Positions 1 through 7,400 of a stretch of DNA of 64,000 nt are shown here, piece after piece. Origin of the DNA: Chitinophagaceae bacterium. Lineage in GTDB: Bacteria > Bacteroidota > Bacteroidia > Chitinophagales > Chitinophagaceae. The notes beneath the pieces were generated by a model. It worked only from the letters and a program-made list of their open reading frames with translations. It was not told where the DNA came from and did no database searches. The stretch's first letter is position 1, and each line of letters starts with the position of its first letter. A program made the translations under genes and the position numbers. The stretch spans positions 558,001 through 622,000 of the forward strand of contig JADJPV010000001.1 in the NCBI GenBank assembly GCA_016713085.1. Reading direction: 5' to 3'.

Positions 1-843
1 TGAAAATACATCCAACCCTTTTACTGTTATATTTCCCGCAATTGCTCCAGCAACCAATAAAAAGGCAGCGCCGCTCCAATCGCCTTCTACCGTGTAATGA
101 TGAGTCGTGACCCGATAGCTATCGGGTGATGAGCCGGGAGTATCAGCAGCATAATTGAAAACAAACTCCTGGTAATTTTTATTCTCAGGAAGAAGCAAAC
201 CAAATTGCTTCATTACATTCAATGTTAAATCAATGTATGGTTTACTTTTCAGGTTGTTGACTTTTATTGTGACGATTGAATCATCAGACTCTGAAGCCCC
301 TCCTTTGGAGGGGTTTGGGGAGGCCGCTGAATATGCCATTAACAAACCCGTTAAAAACTGTGAGCTGAGTGATCCGTCTATTTCAATATTTTTTGTAACG
401 ATTGGACCCTGGATACTCAAAGGAAGTTTACCCCCATTGCTTTTCACTTTGATATCGAGCTGTGGCAATATCTCATCAAAAAAATCCATCGGTCTTGTTG
501 TAAGACTCCCTGTACCATTAACAGTAATTGCATGAATGCTTAACGCAACCAAGGGTGTAAACATGCGGATACTGAGTCCAGATTCTCCGCAGTTAATTTC
601 ACTGCCAATGGGCTTTACACCATTACTGGTAATGGTGAGTTCATTGCCGTTTGTTTCAATCACTGCTCCCAGCTTCTGAATAATATCCAGTGCTGCTTTA
701 TCATCATTACTGTTGCCGGGATTTTTAATTACACTTATTCCCCCTGCCAGCAATGCAGCAGCACAGGCACGTTGCATAGAGCTTTTGGAAGCATTCGTTT
801 GAATGCTTCCGGATAATATTGATGGTTGAATGATTACTTTCAT
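1..843 (-). CDS. aroA: 3-phosphoshikimate 1-carboxyvinyltransferase (EPSP synthase), 3' end outside window
   Basis: Transfers enolpyruvyl from PEP to shikimate-3-phosphate in the cytoplasmic shikimate pathway. Reading minus from the ATG at 843 gives an open frame to the window edge (about 280 residues, N-terminal two thirds). It starts MKVIIQPSILSGSIQ and has the family landmarks NASKSSMQRACAAALLAG, NCGESGLSIRMFTPL, GSLTTRP, DGSLSSQFLTGLLMA and VEGDWSGAAFLLVAGA. The start overlaps the stop of the upstream gene (ATGA at 840-843), so it is the last visible gene of the aromatic operon. Two stretches have no counterpart in normal AroA. One follows LLMAYSAA (SPNPSKGGASESDD) and one precedes HYTVEGDW (around SPDSYRVTT). 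Each is encoded by a palindromic repeat that keeps the frame. Identity is secure; whether the inserts are tolerated is unknown. Confidence 0.93.
   Translation of the reverse strand, partial: MKVIIQPSILSGSIQTNASKSSMQRACAAALLAGGISVIKNPGNSNDDKAALDIIQKLGAVIETNGNELTITSNGVKPIGSEINCGESGLSIRMFTPLVALSIHAITVNGTGSLTTRPMDFFDEILPQLDIKVKSNGGKLPLSIQGPIVTKNIEIDGSLSSQFLTGLLMAYSAASPNPSKGGASESDDSIVTIKVNNLKSKPYIDLTLNVMKQFGLLLPENKNYQEFVFNYAADTPGSSPDSYRVTTHHYTVEGDWSGAAFLLVAGAIAGNITVKGLDVFS
111..126. repeat. Perfect 16-bp palindrome inserted in frame in aroA
   Basis: CCCGATAGCTATCGGG is a perfect palindrome. It lies inside aroA just before the conserved EGDWSG segment, where it adds residues absent from typical EPSP synthases. 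A related copy (CCTATAGCTATCGG) lies at 61758-61771. Confidence 0.7.
297..325. repeat. CTCC/GGAG palindrome with G-rich tail, in frame in aroA
   Basis: CCCCTCC TTT GGAGGGG forms a short hairpin followed by the tail TTTGGGGAGGCC. The same layout (pyrimidine arm, short loop, purine arm, GGGG-rich tail) recurs at 2221-2261, 2379-2412, 6936-6960 and 7041-7062. Here it lies within the aroA reading frame. Confidence 0.65.
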
Positions 844-1193
844 TTCTCTTCTTTGTAATACTTCTTTGTTACTTCAATTAGCCCTACAATATGATTATTG
901 AACTCATCTAACTCTTCTGCGGGGACCCACAATTCATTATGAATTTCTCCTCCTACATTTTGTACTTCAAACTTTTTTAAATACTCCGCATTTACATGAA
1001 ACATTGTCACAAAGCCAGCCCCATATGCAGGAACATTCCATTCAACATTAATTTGAATGGCATACTCTTCATCCATTACAGGATAGAAAATTGGCTGCTC
1101 AGGTAATCGGGGAGGGAACTTCCTCCACCCTGACTCTTCAATTAAATCTAATTCCTGCTTCCCAACCGGCCGAAATAGAACTATTGTATTCAC
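840..1193 (-). CDS. Small conserved protein of the type annotated ADP-ribosylation/crystallin J1
   Basis: A 117-residue cytoplasmic protein without signal peptide or membrane segment. The N-terminal pattern (NTIVLFRPVGKQELDLIEESG, then FPPRLPEQPIFYPVMDEEYA) and the later EVQNVGGEIHNELWVPAEELDEFN resemble a small Bacteroidota family usually labelled ADP-ribosylation/crystallin J1. I know of no demonstrated activity, and none can be read from the sequence. It lies between aroB (2 nt upstream) and aroA (ATGA overlap), so it is co-transcribed with the shikimate genes. A link to that pathway is only inferred from position. Confidence 0.7.
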   Translation of the reverse strand: MNTIVLFRPVGKQELDLIEESGWRKFPPRLPEQPIFYPVMDEEYAIQINVEWNVPAYGAGFVTMFHVNAEYLKKFEVQNVGGEIHNELWVPAEELDEFNNHIVGLIEVTKKYYKEEK

Positions 1194-1195
1194 TG

Positions 1196-2215
1196 TTATA
1201 AACTTGTAATTATCTTCTTTAAATCTGTCATCGGAATACTCTTCACAACGCCCTTTCCAATCTTTTCCAGCAACACATAATTCATTTCACTCTTCACTTT
1301 CTTTTTATCTTTTTGCAGAATGTCAAATGCTTTTGTTTTATCAAACTCAGCATAAGTTGGTAATCCATATTTGCTCAATAAGTCAGTTACCTTTTCTGTT
1401 TGTTTAAAGCCGTTGAGCTGTTCAGAAATATGACAGGCATAAGTCATCCCGATAGAAATGGCCTGACCATGTGACAACTCATACATATTCTCAATAGCAT
1501 GTCCTAAGGTATGACCAAAGTTCAATAGTTTTCTGTCGCCGCTTTCAAATTCATCCTGCTGCACCACTTTGGTTTTAATCAGGGCATTGCGTTTGATCAA
1601 TTCTGCAACCAGGTTCTTTTTACTCTGGTAGTTTTTTAATGAATTTGCTTCCAGCAGTTTGAACATCGCTGCATCTTTAATACAGGCATGTTTAATAATT
1701 TCAGCAAACCCATTTTCCCATTCACTTTGCGGAAGTGTTTTCAGGAAAGCCATATCATGCAGAATAAACGAAGGCTGACGGATAATGCCCACCATGTTTT
1801 TATACACTCCTACATCAATTCCATTCTTTCCTCCAATACTTGCATCAACCATTGCAAGAACAGTCGTTGGAATAAACCCAAACTTAATTCCACGCATGTA
1901 TACCGATGCAACATAACCTGTGAGATCAGTAATTACACCGCCGCCAACACCAACCAAAGTTGATTTACGGTCGGCACCCATTTCAATCAGCTCTTCAATA
2001 ATTGTATCAACCGTTGGCTGAATCTTAAACTCTTCTCCAGCTTTTAAAACAATGGTGTTCCAACCTTTAAAGCGTTTAGTATGTGCATTAAAAACATTTT
2101 CATCAGTAATGATGATCGTATGCGTTTTATCAACGACATCTTTTAACTGTGTAATACTTCCGTTTAAATAATAATCAACTGATGCAGTTGAAAATTTATA
2201 TGTAAATTTTTTCAT
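1196..2215 (-). CDS. aroB: 3-dehydroquinate synthase
   Basis: Converts DAHP to 3-dehydroquinate with NAD+ and a divalent metal; second step of the shikimate pathway, cytoplasmic. The 339-residue length is normal. Landmarks in order are the NAD-binding GVGGGVITDLTGYVASVYMRG, FIPTTVLAMVDASIGGKNGID, the metal-ligand region ENGFAEIIKHA and the metal-binding FGHTLGHAIE. It lies in the operon downstream of the DAHP synthase gene, which feeds it. About 200 nt of repeat-rich spacer separate the two genes. Confidence 0.96.
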   Translation of the reverse strand: MKKFTYKFSTASVDYYLNGSITQLKDVVDKTHTIIITDENVFNAHTKRFKGWNTIVLKAGEEFKIQPTVDTIIEELIEMGADRKSTLVGVGGGVITDLTGYVASVYMRGIKFGFIPTTVLAMVDASIGGKNGIDVGVYKNMVGIIRQPSFILHDMAFLKTLPQSEWENGFAEIIKHACIKDAAMFKLLEANSLKNYQSKKNLVAELIKRNALIKTKVVQQDEFESGDRKLLNFGHTLGHAIENMYELSHGQAISIGMTYACHISEQLNGFKQTEKVTDLLSKYGLPTYAEFDKTKAFDILQKDKKKVKSEMNYVLLEKIGKGVVKSIPMTDLKKIITSL

Positions 2216-2220
2216 TTTTG

Positions 2221-2412
2221 GCCTCTCCCTCCTTCCCTCTCCGGTAGAGAGGGAGGCCGGGCTTTTGTATTTATATGTTGCAGTTGTAATTCAGCATTTC
2301 ATCAAAGTCAATATGCTGAACAAAACTTTACAGTTAACATGGAAGAACTAAAGTCTACTAAAGTACCACTGTCCCGCTCCTTCTCTTTTGGAGAAGGAGT
2401 TGGAGGATGAGG
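2221..2412. repeat. Intergenic spacer with two copies of the CTCC/GGAG palindrome
   Basis: This gap between aroB and the DAHP synthase gene holds two repeat copies. The copy at 2221-2261 has arms around CCCTCTCC and GAGAGGGAGG. The copy at 2379-2412 (CTTCTCTTTTGGAGAAGG followed by AGTTGGAGGATGAGG) ends almost at the stop codon of the DAHP synthase gene. No gene was found between them. Confidence 0.6.
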
Positions 2413-2415
2413 CTC

Positions 2416-3503
2416 TCAGCTATCCAGTATCTTCTTCTGATGATTAATACTTTCCATATGCACCGCATCAAAATACTTGGTGATGAACTCTTTGCTCAAT
2501 CCTTTTCGCTCACCTTCTTTAAATGCTCTGTCTAATATTGCATTCCAGCGGTTTGTCTGCAGAATGGTGATATTATTATCTTTTTTGTACTGCCCGATTC
2601 CTTCTGCAATTTTCATACGCTGACCGAGGATCTGCATCAACTCATCATCAAGGTGATTGATCTGCTGACGTAATTTTTCCAGTGCTGCATGATACTCTTC
2701 TGATGCCACATCTTCTTTACGCCAGATGATACTGTTGAGCATTTCTGCCAAACGTTCAGGAGTAACCTGCTGTTTTGCATCGCTCCATGCATTATCAGGA
2801 TCAATATGACTTTCAATCATCAAACCATCAAAGTCAAGATCAATTGCTTTTTGTGCAGTCTCTAATAAAATATCTCTGCGTCCGCAAATATGTGAAGGAT
2901 CATTGATGATGATCATATCAGGATTGCGGCGTTTCATTTCAATAGCTAAATGCCACATCGGTGCATTGCGGTATTCAGAATTACCATAAGAAGAAAATCC
3001 ACGGTGAATTAAACCGATCTGTTTAACACCTGCACGTGCAACACGTTCTGCTGCACCACTCCACAATTCCAAATCAGGATTAATTGGATTCTTAATCAGC
3101 ACGGGAATATCCACACCACGTAATGCATCAGCTACTTCCTGCACACTGAACGGGTTCACAGTTGTACGTGCACCAATCCATAATACATCCACGTCAAACG
3201 TCAGTGCATCTTCCACCTGTTTACCGGTTGCCACTTCAACAGTAGTTGGCAAACCTGTTAATGTTTTTGCTTTTGCAGCCACGGTAATCCTTTGGCCCCA
3301 ATGCCTTCAAACATTCCGGGTTTGGTACGTGGTTTCCAGATACCGGCACGCAGCATGTCTACTTTTCCGGTTGCGGCTAACCGTTGTGCGGTTGCCACTA
3401 ATTGATCTTCGGTTTCAGCGCTGCATGGTCCGCTGATGATGAGCGGTTTTTTACCCCAGGCTTCCTGCACTTTTTCTTTCATGTTTGATTCGATTGTTTG
3501 CAT
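2416..3503 (-). CDS. Bifunctional 3-deoxy-7-phosphoheptulonate synthase / chorismate mutase (one-base frameshift)
   Basis: First enzyme of the shikimate pathway (PEP + erythrose-4-phosphate to DAHP) fused to chorismate mutase. The N-terminal part has KPLIISGPCSAETEDQ, AGIWKPRTKPGMFEG and GLPWL. It is followed by IGARTTVNPFSVQEVADALRG, KNPINPD, NDPSHICGRRD and GLMIESH. The last ~90 residues are an AroQ-type chorismate mutase (LEKLRQQINHLDDELMQILGQRMKIAEGIGQYK). The frame breaks at the A/T run 3271-3274; one extra A would restore ...GLPWLQKAKTLTGLPTTVE. I start at 3503 (MQTIESNMKEK). Further upstream the frame runs into a dispersed repeat and is unlikely to be translated. An alternative start is 3482. 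Confidence 0.92.
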
Positions 3504-3563
3504 TGTTAATGTTTGTAAAGTTAAGTTTTTTATATAGTCATCGTTTTGTTCAATGTTCAGCTT

Positions 3564-3616
3564 CTGTTGCGTCGCACACTTGTACACGATAGCCTATAGC
3601 GTCGGTGTACTTGTAC
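3564..3616. repeat. TGTTGCGTCGCA-type dispersed repeat at a gene boundary
   Basis: TGTTGCGTCGCA is followed by CTTGTAC, then by an imperfect palindrome with arms GTACACGATAGC and the near-complementary TAGCGTCGGTGTAC. Copies of the first block lie at 42306-42326 and 47213-47228. This copy supplies the last codons and the stop of the acetyltransferase gene. Confidence 0.6.
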
Positions 3617-4052
3617 GTTTGGTTTTCCATTCAGCACTGCTCATTTCAAATTTGATCTCCCCTTTTCCATGTACACCTGCTTCTTTCCATCCCTGCTTCC
3701 GGTAAAATGTTTCAGCTCTTGTGCCGGGTGCTGTCCCCAACCATACTTTTTCATTTGTCTGTTCAAAATACCAATCCAGCATCAGGTCGTGCAACTGTTT
3801 GCCAATTCTCTTCGCTACATGATCGGGATGGACAAATAATGCCCAGATATTATGATCAACCAAATCAGCAATCGAAAATCCTGCAACCACATCATCAATT
3901 ACACAAACCCAGCCTCTTCCTCTTTTCGTTATATATTCTTCCACATCTTTATCGGGTACCAACGCAGGGTCGCTTAATACATTTTCTTTCACTGCATTCC
4001 GTACAACCTGTATCTGCTCAATATCACTCACAGTTGCTTCCCTAAAAATCAT
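3594..4052 (-). CDS. GNAT family N-acetyltransferase
   Basis: A 152-residue single-domain acetyl-CoA-dependent acyltransferase; the substrate is not predictable. Visible are the N-terminal strand-helix MIFREATVSDIEQIQVVRNAV, the core strand WALFVHPDHVAKRIGKQLHDLMLDW (acetyl-CoA-binding loop, here V/A-K-R-I-G-K) and the C-terminal AETFYRKQGWKEAG. It overlaps tyrA by 4 nt (ATGA at 4049-4052), so it belongs to the aromatic operon. The last eight or nine residues (KRTSTPTL) are encoded by a dispersed repeat, so the natural C-terminus was probably replaced by the repeat insertion. Confidence 0.85.
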   Translation of the reverse strand: MIFREATVSDIEQIQVVRNAVKENVLSDPALVPDKDVEEYITKRGRGWVCVIDDVVAGFSIADLVDHNIWALFVHPDHVAKRIGKQLHDLMLDWYFEQTNEKVWLGTAPGTRAETFYRKQGWKEAGVHGKGEIKFEMSSAEWKTKRTSTPTL

Positions 4053-4897
4053 TTCAAGATCCTCCTGATTTTATTAGCATCTTCAATCAACACCCGTAAT
4101 GTTTCTGTATTACCCGTTTCAATACTTTCTTTAAATTTTGTGAGCTGCTCAATATGTTCATTTAACACATCCAGCACATTCACTTTATTCTGTAAAAAGA
4201 TCGGCACCCACATGGCAGGATTACTCTTGGCCAAACGAACCGTACTTTCAAAACCGGCACTTGCCATTTCAAAAATGGCATTATCTTCTTTTTCTTTTTC
4301 CAGTACTGTATTCGCCAATGCAAAAGAAGTGATGTGTGAAATATGACTTACATAAGCTGCATGCAGATCATGTGCTTTTGCTTCCATGTGCAGTAAATGC
4401 ATCCCTACTTTTCTAAACATAGCCGTTGTCCATGCAACAGCATCTTTATCACTTTCATCTTCATTACAAAGAATCACTGCTTTATTTTCATAAGCTCCAC
4501 GTACCGCAGCAGACGGACCACTGTATTCTGTACCCCACATAGGATGTGTTGCCACATAACGCCCACGCTTTGGATGATTGGCAACTGCTTCCACCAATTG
4601 CGATTTGGTTGAACCCAGATCAATTACAATCTGCTGATCAATTTTATCCAGGATCGTTGGCAACAAGCCCGTCATTAAATCAACAGGAATAGCAAGGATA
4701 ATCACCTCTGCCTGTTTAACCGCTTCGTTCAAAGGAAGAATTTCATCCACCAGTTCCAGTTCCAGTGCCTTAGCTTCATGCTCAGGATTGGCATCAACAC
4801 CAATCAGCTTTGATGAGATTTTTTTCTCATGCAGCTGAATAGCGAGCGACCCGCCAATTAATCCCAGACCAATGATTGCAATTCGTTTACGTTCCAT
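4049..4897 (-). CDS. tyrA: Prephenate dehydrogenase
   Basis: Oxidative decarboxylation of prephenate to 4-hydroxyphenylpyruvate, the tyrosine branch. The 282-residue protein opens with a Rossmann NAD-binding motif, IAIIGLGLIGGSLA. It continues with DLGSTKSQLVEAV, THPMWGTEYSGPSAA (substrate-binding His region), HAAYVSHISHITSFALA and GFESTVRLAKSNPAMW. No C-terminal ACT domain is present, so feedback inhibition would have to act elsewhere. It follows the aminotransferase gene after 61 nt and overlaps the GNAT gene. Confidence 0.94.
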   Translation of the reverse strand: MERKRIAIIGLGLIGGSLAIQLHEKKISSKLIGVDANPEHEAKALELELVDEILPLNEAVKQAEVIILAIPVDLMTGLLPTILDKIDQQIVIDLGSTKSQLVEAVANHPKRGRYVATHPMWGTEYSGPSAAVRGAYENKAVILCNEDESDKDAVAWTTAMFRKVGMHLLHMEAKAHDLHAAYVSHISHITSFALANTVLEKEKEDNAIFEMASAGFESTVRLAKSNPAMWVPIFLQNKVNVLDVLNEHIEQLTKFKESIETGNTETLRVLIEDANKIRRILK

Positions 4898-4958
4898 TTT
4901 ATTTAATTTATGCCAGGAAAGAAGAAAACTCTTTCATCTCTTTTTCTCCTTTGAACTC

Positions 4959-6110
4959 TTAGCCCTTTATTCTTTTAATCGATTCTTCAAATTTTTCTAC
5001 CGGTGCACACAGACTCACTCTTACATATCCATTCCCTGCATTTCCAAAAATGCCACCCGGTGTAATAAACACATTGCTTTTGTATAACACTTCATCACTT
5101 AATTCAAACCCTGTTTTATAAGCTGATGGAATTTTCGCCCAAACAAACATCCCTACCTGTTCTTTTGAATAAACACAGTTTAATAAATCAAGCAGTTCAA
5201 ATACTTTCTCCCTGCGTTTCCTGTAAACAGCATTTACTGAATCGTACCAATCTTTTCCAAGCCCCAATGCTTTTGCTGCTGCCAGTTGAAGCGGCAGAAA
5301 CATACCGCTATCCATATTACTTTTAAAACGAAGCACTTCATCAATCCGTTCTTTCGCACCACATAACATGCCTACTCTCCAGCCAGCCATGTTCTGACTT
5401 TTACTGAGTGAGTTTAATTCAAGTACACAATCCTTTGCTCCTTCCACATTTAATAAACTCATCGGGTGTTCATTCAAAATAAAACTGTAAGGATTATCAT
5501 GAACAATCAAAATAGTATTCTTCTTTCCGAAAGCAACTAATTTCTGAAACAGTTCAACTGAAGGTAACTGCCCGGTTGGCATTTGCGGATAATTCACAAA
5601 CATCAGCTTCACTTTCGTTAAGTCTGATTGTTCCAATGCTGCTAAATCAGGTTCCCAGTTATTTTCATCTGCTAAATCGTAGTTAATCGTTATACCACCT
5701 GCTAATTTCACCGCACTGCTGTAAGTTGGATAGCCGGGATTTGGAATCAGCACTTCATCACCTTCATTTAAATAAGTCATACAGATATGCATAATACCTT
5801 CCTTACTTCCAATCAATGGCAATATTTCTGTATCAGGATTTACTTCAACGCCATACCATGTTTTATACCAGTCACTCATGGCTTTACGTAATACCGCAGA
5901 ACCTTTGTATGATTGATAAGCATGCACATTTGGTTTTGCACTTTCTTCCTGCAAAGTTTTAATCACATCAGGATGTGGTGGCAAATCAGGACTTCCAATA
6001 CCAAGATTGATGATATTCTTTCCCTGCCTGTTCAGCTCATCAATTTCTCTCAGCTTCTGTGAGAAATAATATTCACCAATACCTTCCAATCGTTTTGATG
6101 TCTGTATCAT
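4959..6110 (-). CDS. Class I/II PLP-dependent aminotransferase, probably aromatic amino acid transamination
   Basis: A 383-residue fold-type I aminotransferase. Landmarks are NLGIGSPDLPPHPDVI, the region around YPTYSSAV, NYPQMPTGQ, VHDNPYSFIL and the PLP-lysine segment ELNSLSKSQNMAGWRVGM, then the C-terminal RVSLCAP. The N-terminal pattern resembles LL-diaminopimelate/aspartate aminotransferases. Only one base separates it from the pheA stop. Its place between pheA and tyrA suggests it interconverts phenylpyruvate or 4-hydroxyphenylpyruvate with Phe/Tyr, or prephenate with arogenate. The exact substrate cannot be fixed from sequence. Confidence 0.88.
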   Translation of the reverse strand: MIQTSKRLEGIGEYYFSQKLREIDELNRQGKNIINLGIGSPDLPPHPDVIKTLQEESAKPNVHAYQSYKGSAVLRKAMSDWYKTWYGVEVNPDTEILPLIGSKEGIMHICMTYLNEGDEVLIPNPGYPTYSSAVKLAGGITINYDLADENNWEPDLAALEQSDLTKVKLMFVNYPQMPTGQLPSVELFQKLVAFGKKNTILIVHDNPYSFILNEHPMSLLNVEGAKDCVLELNSLSKSQNMAGWRVGMLCGAKERIDEVLRFKSNMDSGMFLPLQLAAAKALGLGKDWYDSVNAVYRKRREKVFELLDLLNCVYSKEQVGMFVWAKIPSAYKTGFELSDEVLYKSNVFITPGGIFGNAGNGYVRVSLCAPVEKFEESIKRIKG

Positions 6111-6111
6111 A

Positions 6112-7017
6112 TTAAACTGTCTTTCCGTTTTTATAGATGCCGTAAATTTTCAGTTCAACTGTTGAAGGTTTCATTTCTTCAATCACCTTATGAAACTGAT
6201 CAATGGTTTCAAATTCCATATCAGCATGAAAGCTGTATTTGAAATCACTGCCGGGAATCGGGAAACTCTGCAGCTTACTTAAATTAATACCGCCTTCCGC
6301 AATCTTTGTCAGCACTCTTGCCAAACTTCCTTTTGAATGATCAGTTACAAAATTTACTGATGCTTTATTAGCATTCGGAATAACAGGCACTACTCCTTCT
6401 CTTTGCAAGATCAAAAACCTGGTATAATTATTCTTCATGGTTTGAATAGCCGGTGCAAGAATCTCCAGGTTGTATAATTCAGCAGCCAGTTTGCTGGCGA
6501 TAGCAGCAATATGTTTGCTTTTGTGCTGGTAAATATGTTTGGCGCTTAAAGCCGTATCTTCTGTTTCAACCAGCTTCCATTTGTGTTTATCTAAAAAATC
6601 ATAGCACTGCTGTAAAGCCATGGTATGCGAATGCACTTCTTTAATGTCTTCCAGTTTTACACCCGGGTTTACAATCAGGTTCTGCTTAATCTGCAGGTAC
6701 ACTTCACCAACAATCTTCAGGTTACTTTTCTGTAATAAATTATAATTAGGGAGAATACTGCCGGCAATAGAATTTTCAATCGCCATCACAGCTCCATCGC
6801 TTTCTTTTTTATTAGCGCCAATCTTTACCACTTCTCTGAAAGTGGCGCAGGGAATTACTTCTACCCCCTTTCCGAAGAATTGCCTGGCAGCTTCCTGGTG
6901 AAAACTGCCTTCATACCCCTGTATTGCAACAGCAAGCCCCCTCCGCCCCCTAAAGGGGGAACTGGCATCCACACTAGGCTCACTCTTAAAATTTGTTTCA
7001 TTTTTTTCTGACATCAT
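6112..7017 (-). CDS. pheA: Prephenate dehydratase with C-terminal ACT domain
   Basis: Converts prephenate to phenylpyruvate, the phenylalanine branch. The 301-residue protein has the PDT domain (VAIQGYEGSFHQEAARQFFG, GAVMAIENSIAGSILPNY, ILAPAIQTMKNNYTRFLIL). It is followed by an ACT domain (VTDHSKGSLARVLTKIAEGGINLSKLQSFP), the usual site of phenylalanine feedback. No chorismate mutase domain is present; that activity sits on the DAHP synthase. Residues 13-27 (around PSVDASSPFRGRRGLA) are partly encoded by a palindromic repeat and are not typical of PheA. It is the first structural gene after the phenylalanine leader and attenuator. Confidence 0.94.
   Translation of the reverse strand: MMSEKNETNFKSEPSVDASSPFRGRRGLAVAIQGYEGSFHQEAARQFFGKGVEVIPCATFREVVKIGANKKESDGAVMAIENSIAGSILPNYNLLQKSNLKIVGEVYLQIKQNLIVNPGVKLEDIKEVHSHTMALQQCYDFLDKHKWKLVETEDTALSAKHIYQHKSKHIAAIASKLAAELYNLEILAPAIQTMKNNYTRFLILQREGVVPVIPNANKASVNFVTDHSKGSLARVLTKIAEGGINLSKLQSFPIPGSDFKYSFHADMEFETIDQFHKVIEEMKPSTVELKIYGIYKNGKTV
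6936..6960. repeat. CTCC/GGGG palindromic repeat in frame near the pheA start
   Basis: On the minus strand this reads TCCCCCTTTAGGGGGCGGAGG, with the same arm-loop-arm-tail layout as the copies in and around aroA. It is translated as roughly SSPFRGRRGLA in the N-terminal region of PheA, before the first conserved strand. Confidence 0.6.
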
Positions 7018-7040
7018 AATTTTTTTAGGCTCATGCCTTA

Positions 7041-7062
7041 CTCCCCTTCAGGGGTTGGGGGC
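7041..7062. repeat. CTCC/GGGG palindromic repeat between attenuator and pheA
   Basis: CTCCCCTTCAGGGGTTGGGGGC is the most compact copy of the repeat family found five times in the aromatic operon. It lies immediately downstream of the leader terminator on the transcribed strand. Confidence 0.55.
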
Positions 7063-7093
7063 AAACAAAAATCCCGACCTTTTGGCCGGGATT
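7061..7093 (-). terminator. Intrinsic terminator in the pheA leader (attenuator)
   Basis: On the minus strand AATCCCGGCC, loop AAAA and GGTCGGGATT form a 10-bp stem with one G-T pair, followed by TTTTG TTTG. It lies after the leader peptide stop (7115) and before the pheA start (7017). That is where an attenuator belongs. The TCCCGGC of its 5' arm can instead pair with GCCGGGA at 7142-7148 (minus strand), a candidate antiterminator of 7 bp. Confidence 0.85.
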
Positions 7094-7114
7094 CTTTATG
7101 TTGATTTAGTTTGT

Positions 7115-7207
7115 TCAGTTCTGTACAGTCAACAAAAGCATTCCCGGCTTCATTCTAAAATAAAAGAAGCTAAAATAAAACCAACGGAATCCTTTAAACT
7201 GTGTCAT
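7115..7207 (-). CDS. pheL: Phenylalanine-rich leader peptide of the aromatic operon
   Basis: A 30-codon frame from ATG at 7207 to TGA at 7115. It begins MTQFKGFRWFYFSFFYFRM and ends LLLTVQN. Within the first 18 residues there are seven Phe, two Tyr and one Trp. The products of the operon downstream are exactly these amino acids or their precursors. The frame ends about 20 nt before a strong intrinsic terminator, and a -7 box lies just in front of the ATG. This is the standard arrangement of ribosome-mediated attenuation: stalling on Phe/Tyr codons when the charged tRNA is scarce would favour read-through into pheA. The peptide itself needs no function. The identification rests on composition and position; homologues could not be searched. 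Confidence 0.85.
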   Translation of the reverse strand: MTQFKGFRWFYFSFFYFRMKPGMLLLTVQN

Positions 7208-7214
7208 TGCAGGT

Positions 7215-7244
7215 CAAATATAAAATAGCGAAATGATAAAACAA
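7215..7244 (-). promoter_or_regulatory. Bacteroidota-type promoter of the aromatic operon
   Basis: On the minus strand TATATTTG (7222-7215) matches the -7 consensus TAnnTTTG exactly. A TTG (7244-7242) lies 19 nt upstream, the expected -33 spacing. The transcript would start within a few bases of the leader ATG at 7207, so the leader mRNA would have almost no 5' untranslated region. Confidence 0.75.
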
Positions 7245-7273
7245 GTGTTAGTATCAAAAAAAGTATAGAAATG

Positions 7274-7301
7274 AAAAAAGCCACTCTAAGAATAGAGCGG
7301 C
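7274..7301 (-). terminator. Intrinsic terminator downstream of small lipoprotein gene
   Basis: On the minus strand GCCGCTCTA, loop TTCT and TAGAGTGGC are followed by TTTTTT. It lies 100 nt after the lipoprotein stop and just before the promoter of the aromatic operon, insulating the two. Confidence 0.75.
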
Positions 7302-7400
7302 CGTTAACGATTGCTTGCCATATGAAAATTTTTACTTCGGACCCCACTCAACACCCGGCAAGCAGGGATAATCACTCTTCACTTAAGTCCTTCGCTAAGA

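Noticed and set aside
3271..3274. Programmed ribosomal frameshift in the DAHP synthase gene
   Set aside because: No slippery heptamer with a downstream structure was seen, and the same kind of break occurs in some twenty unrelated genes.
3258..3587. Separate short gene encoding only the DAHP synthase N-terminus
   Set aside because: It ends at a single missing A inside conserved sequence, and the next frame continues the same enzyme.
7263..7400. RNA gene or riboswitch between the lipoprotein and the aromatic operon
   Set aside because: Only the lipoprotein terminator hairpin is visible; no conserved aptamer-like structure was recognised.
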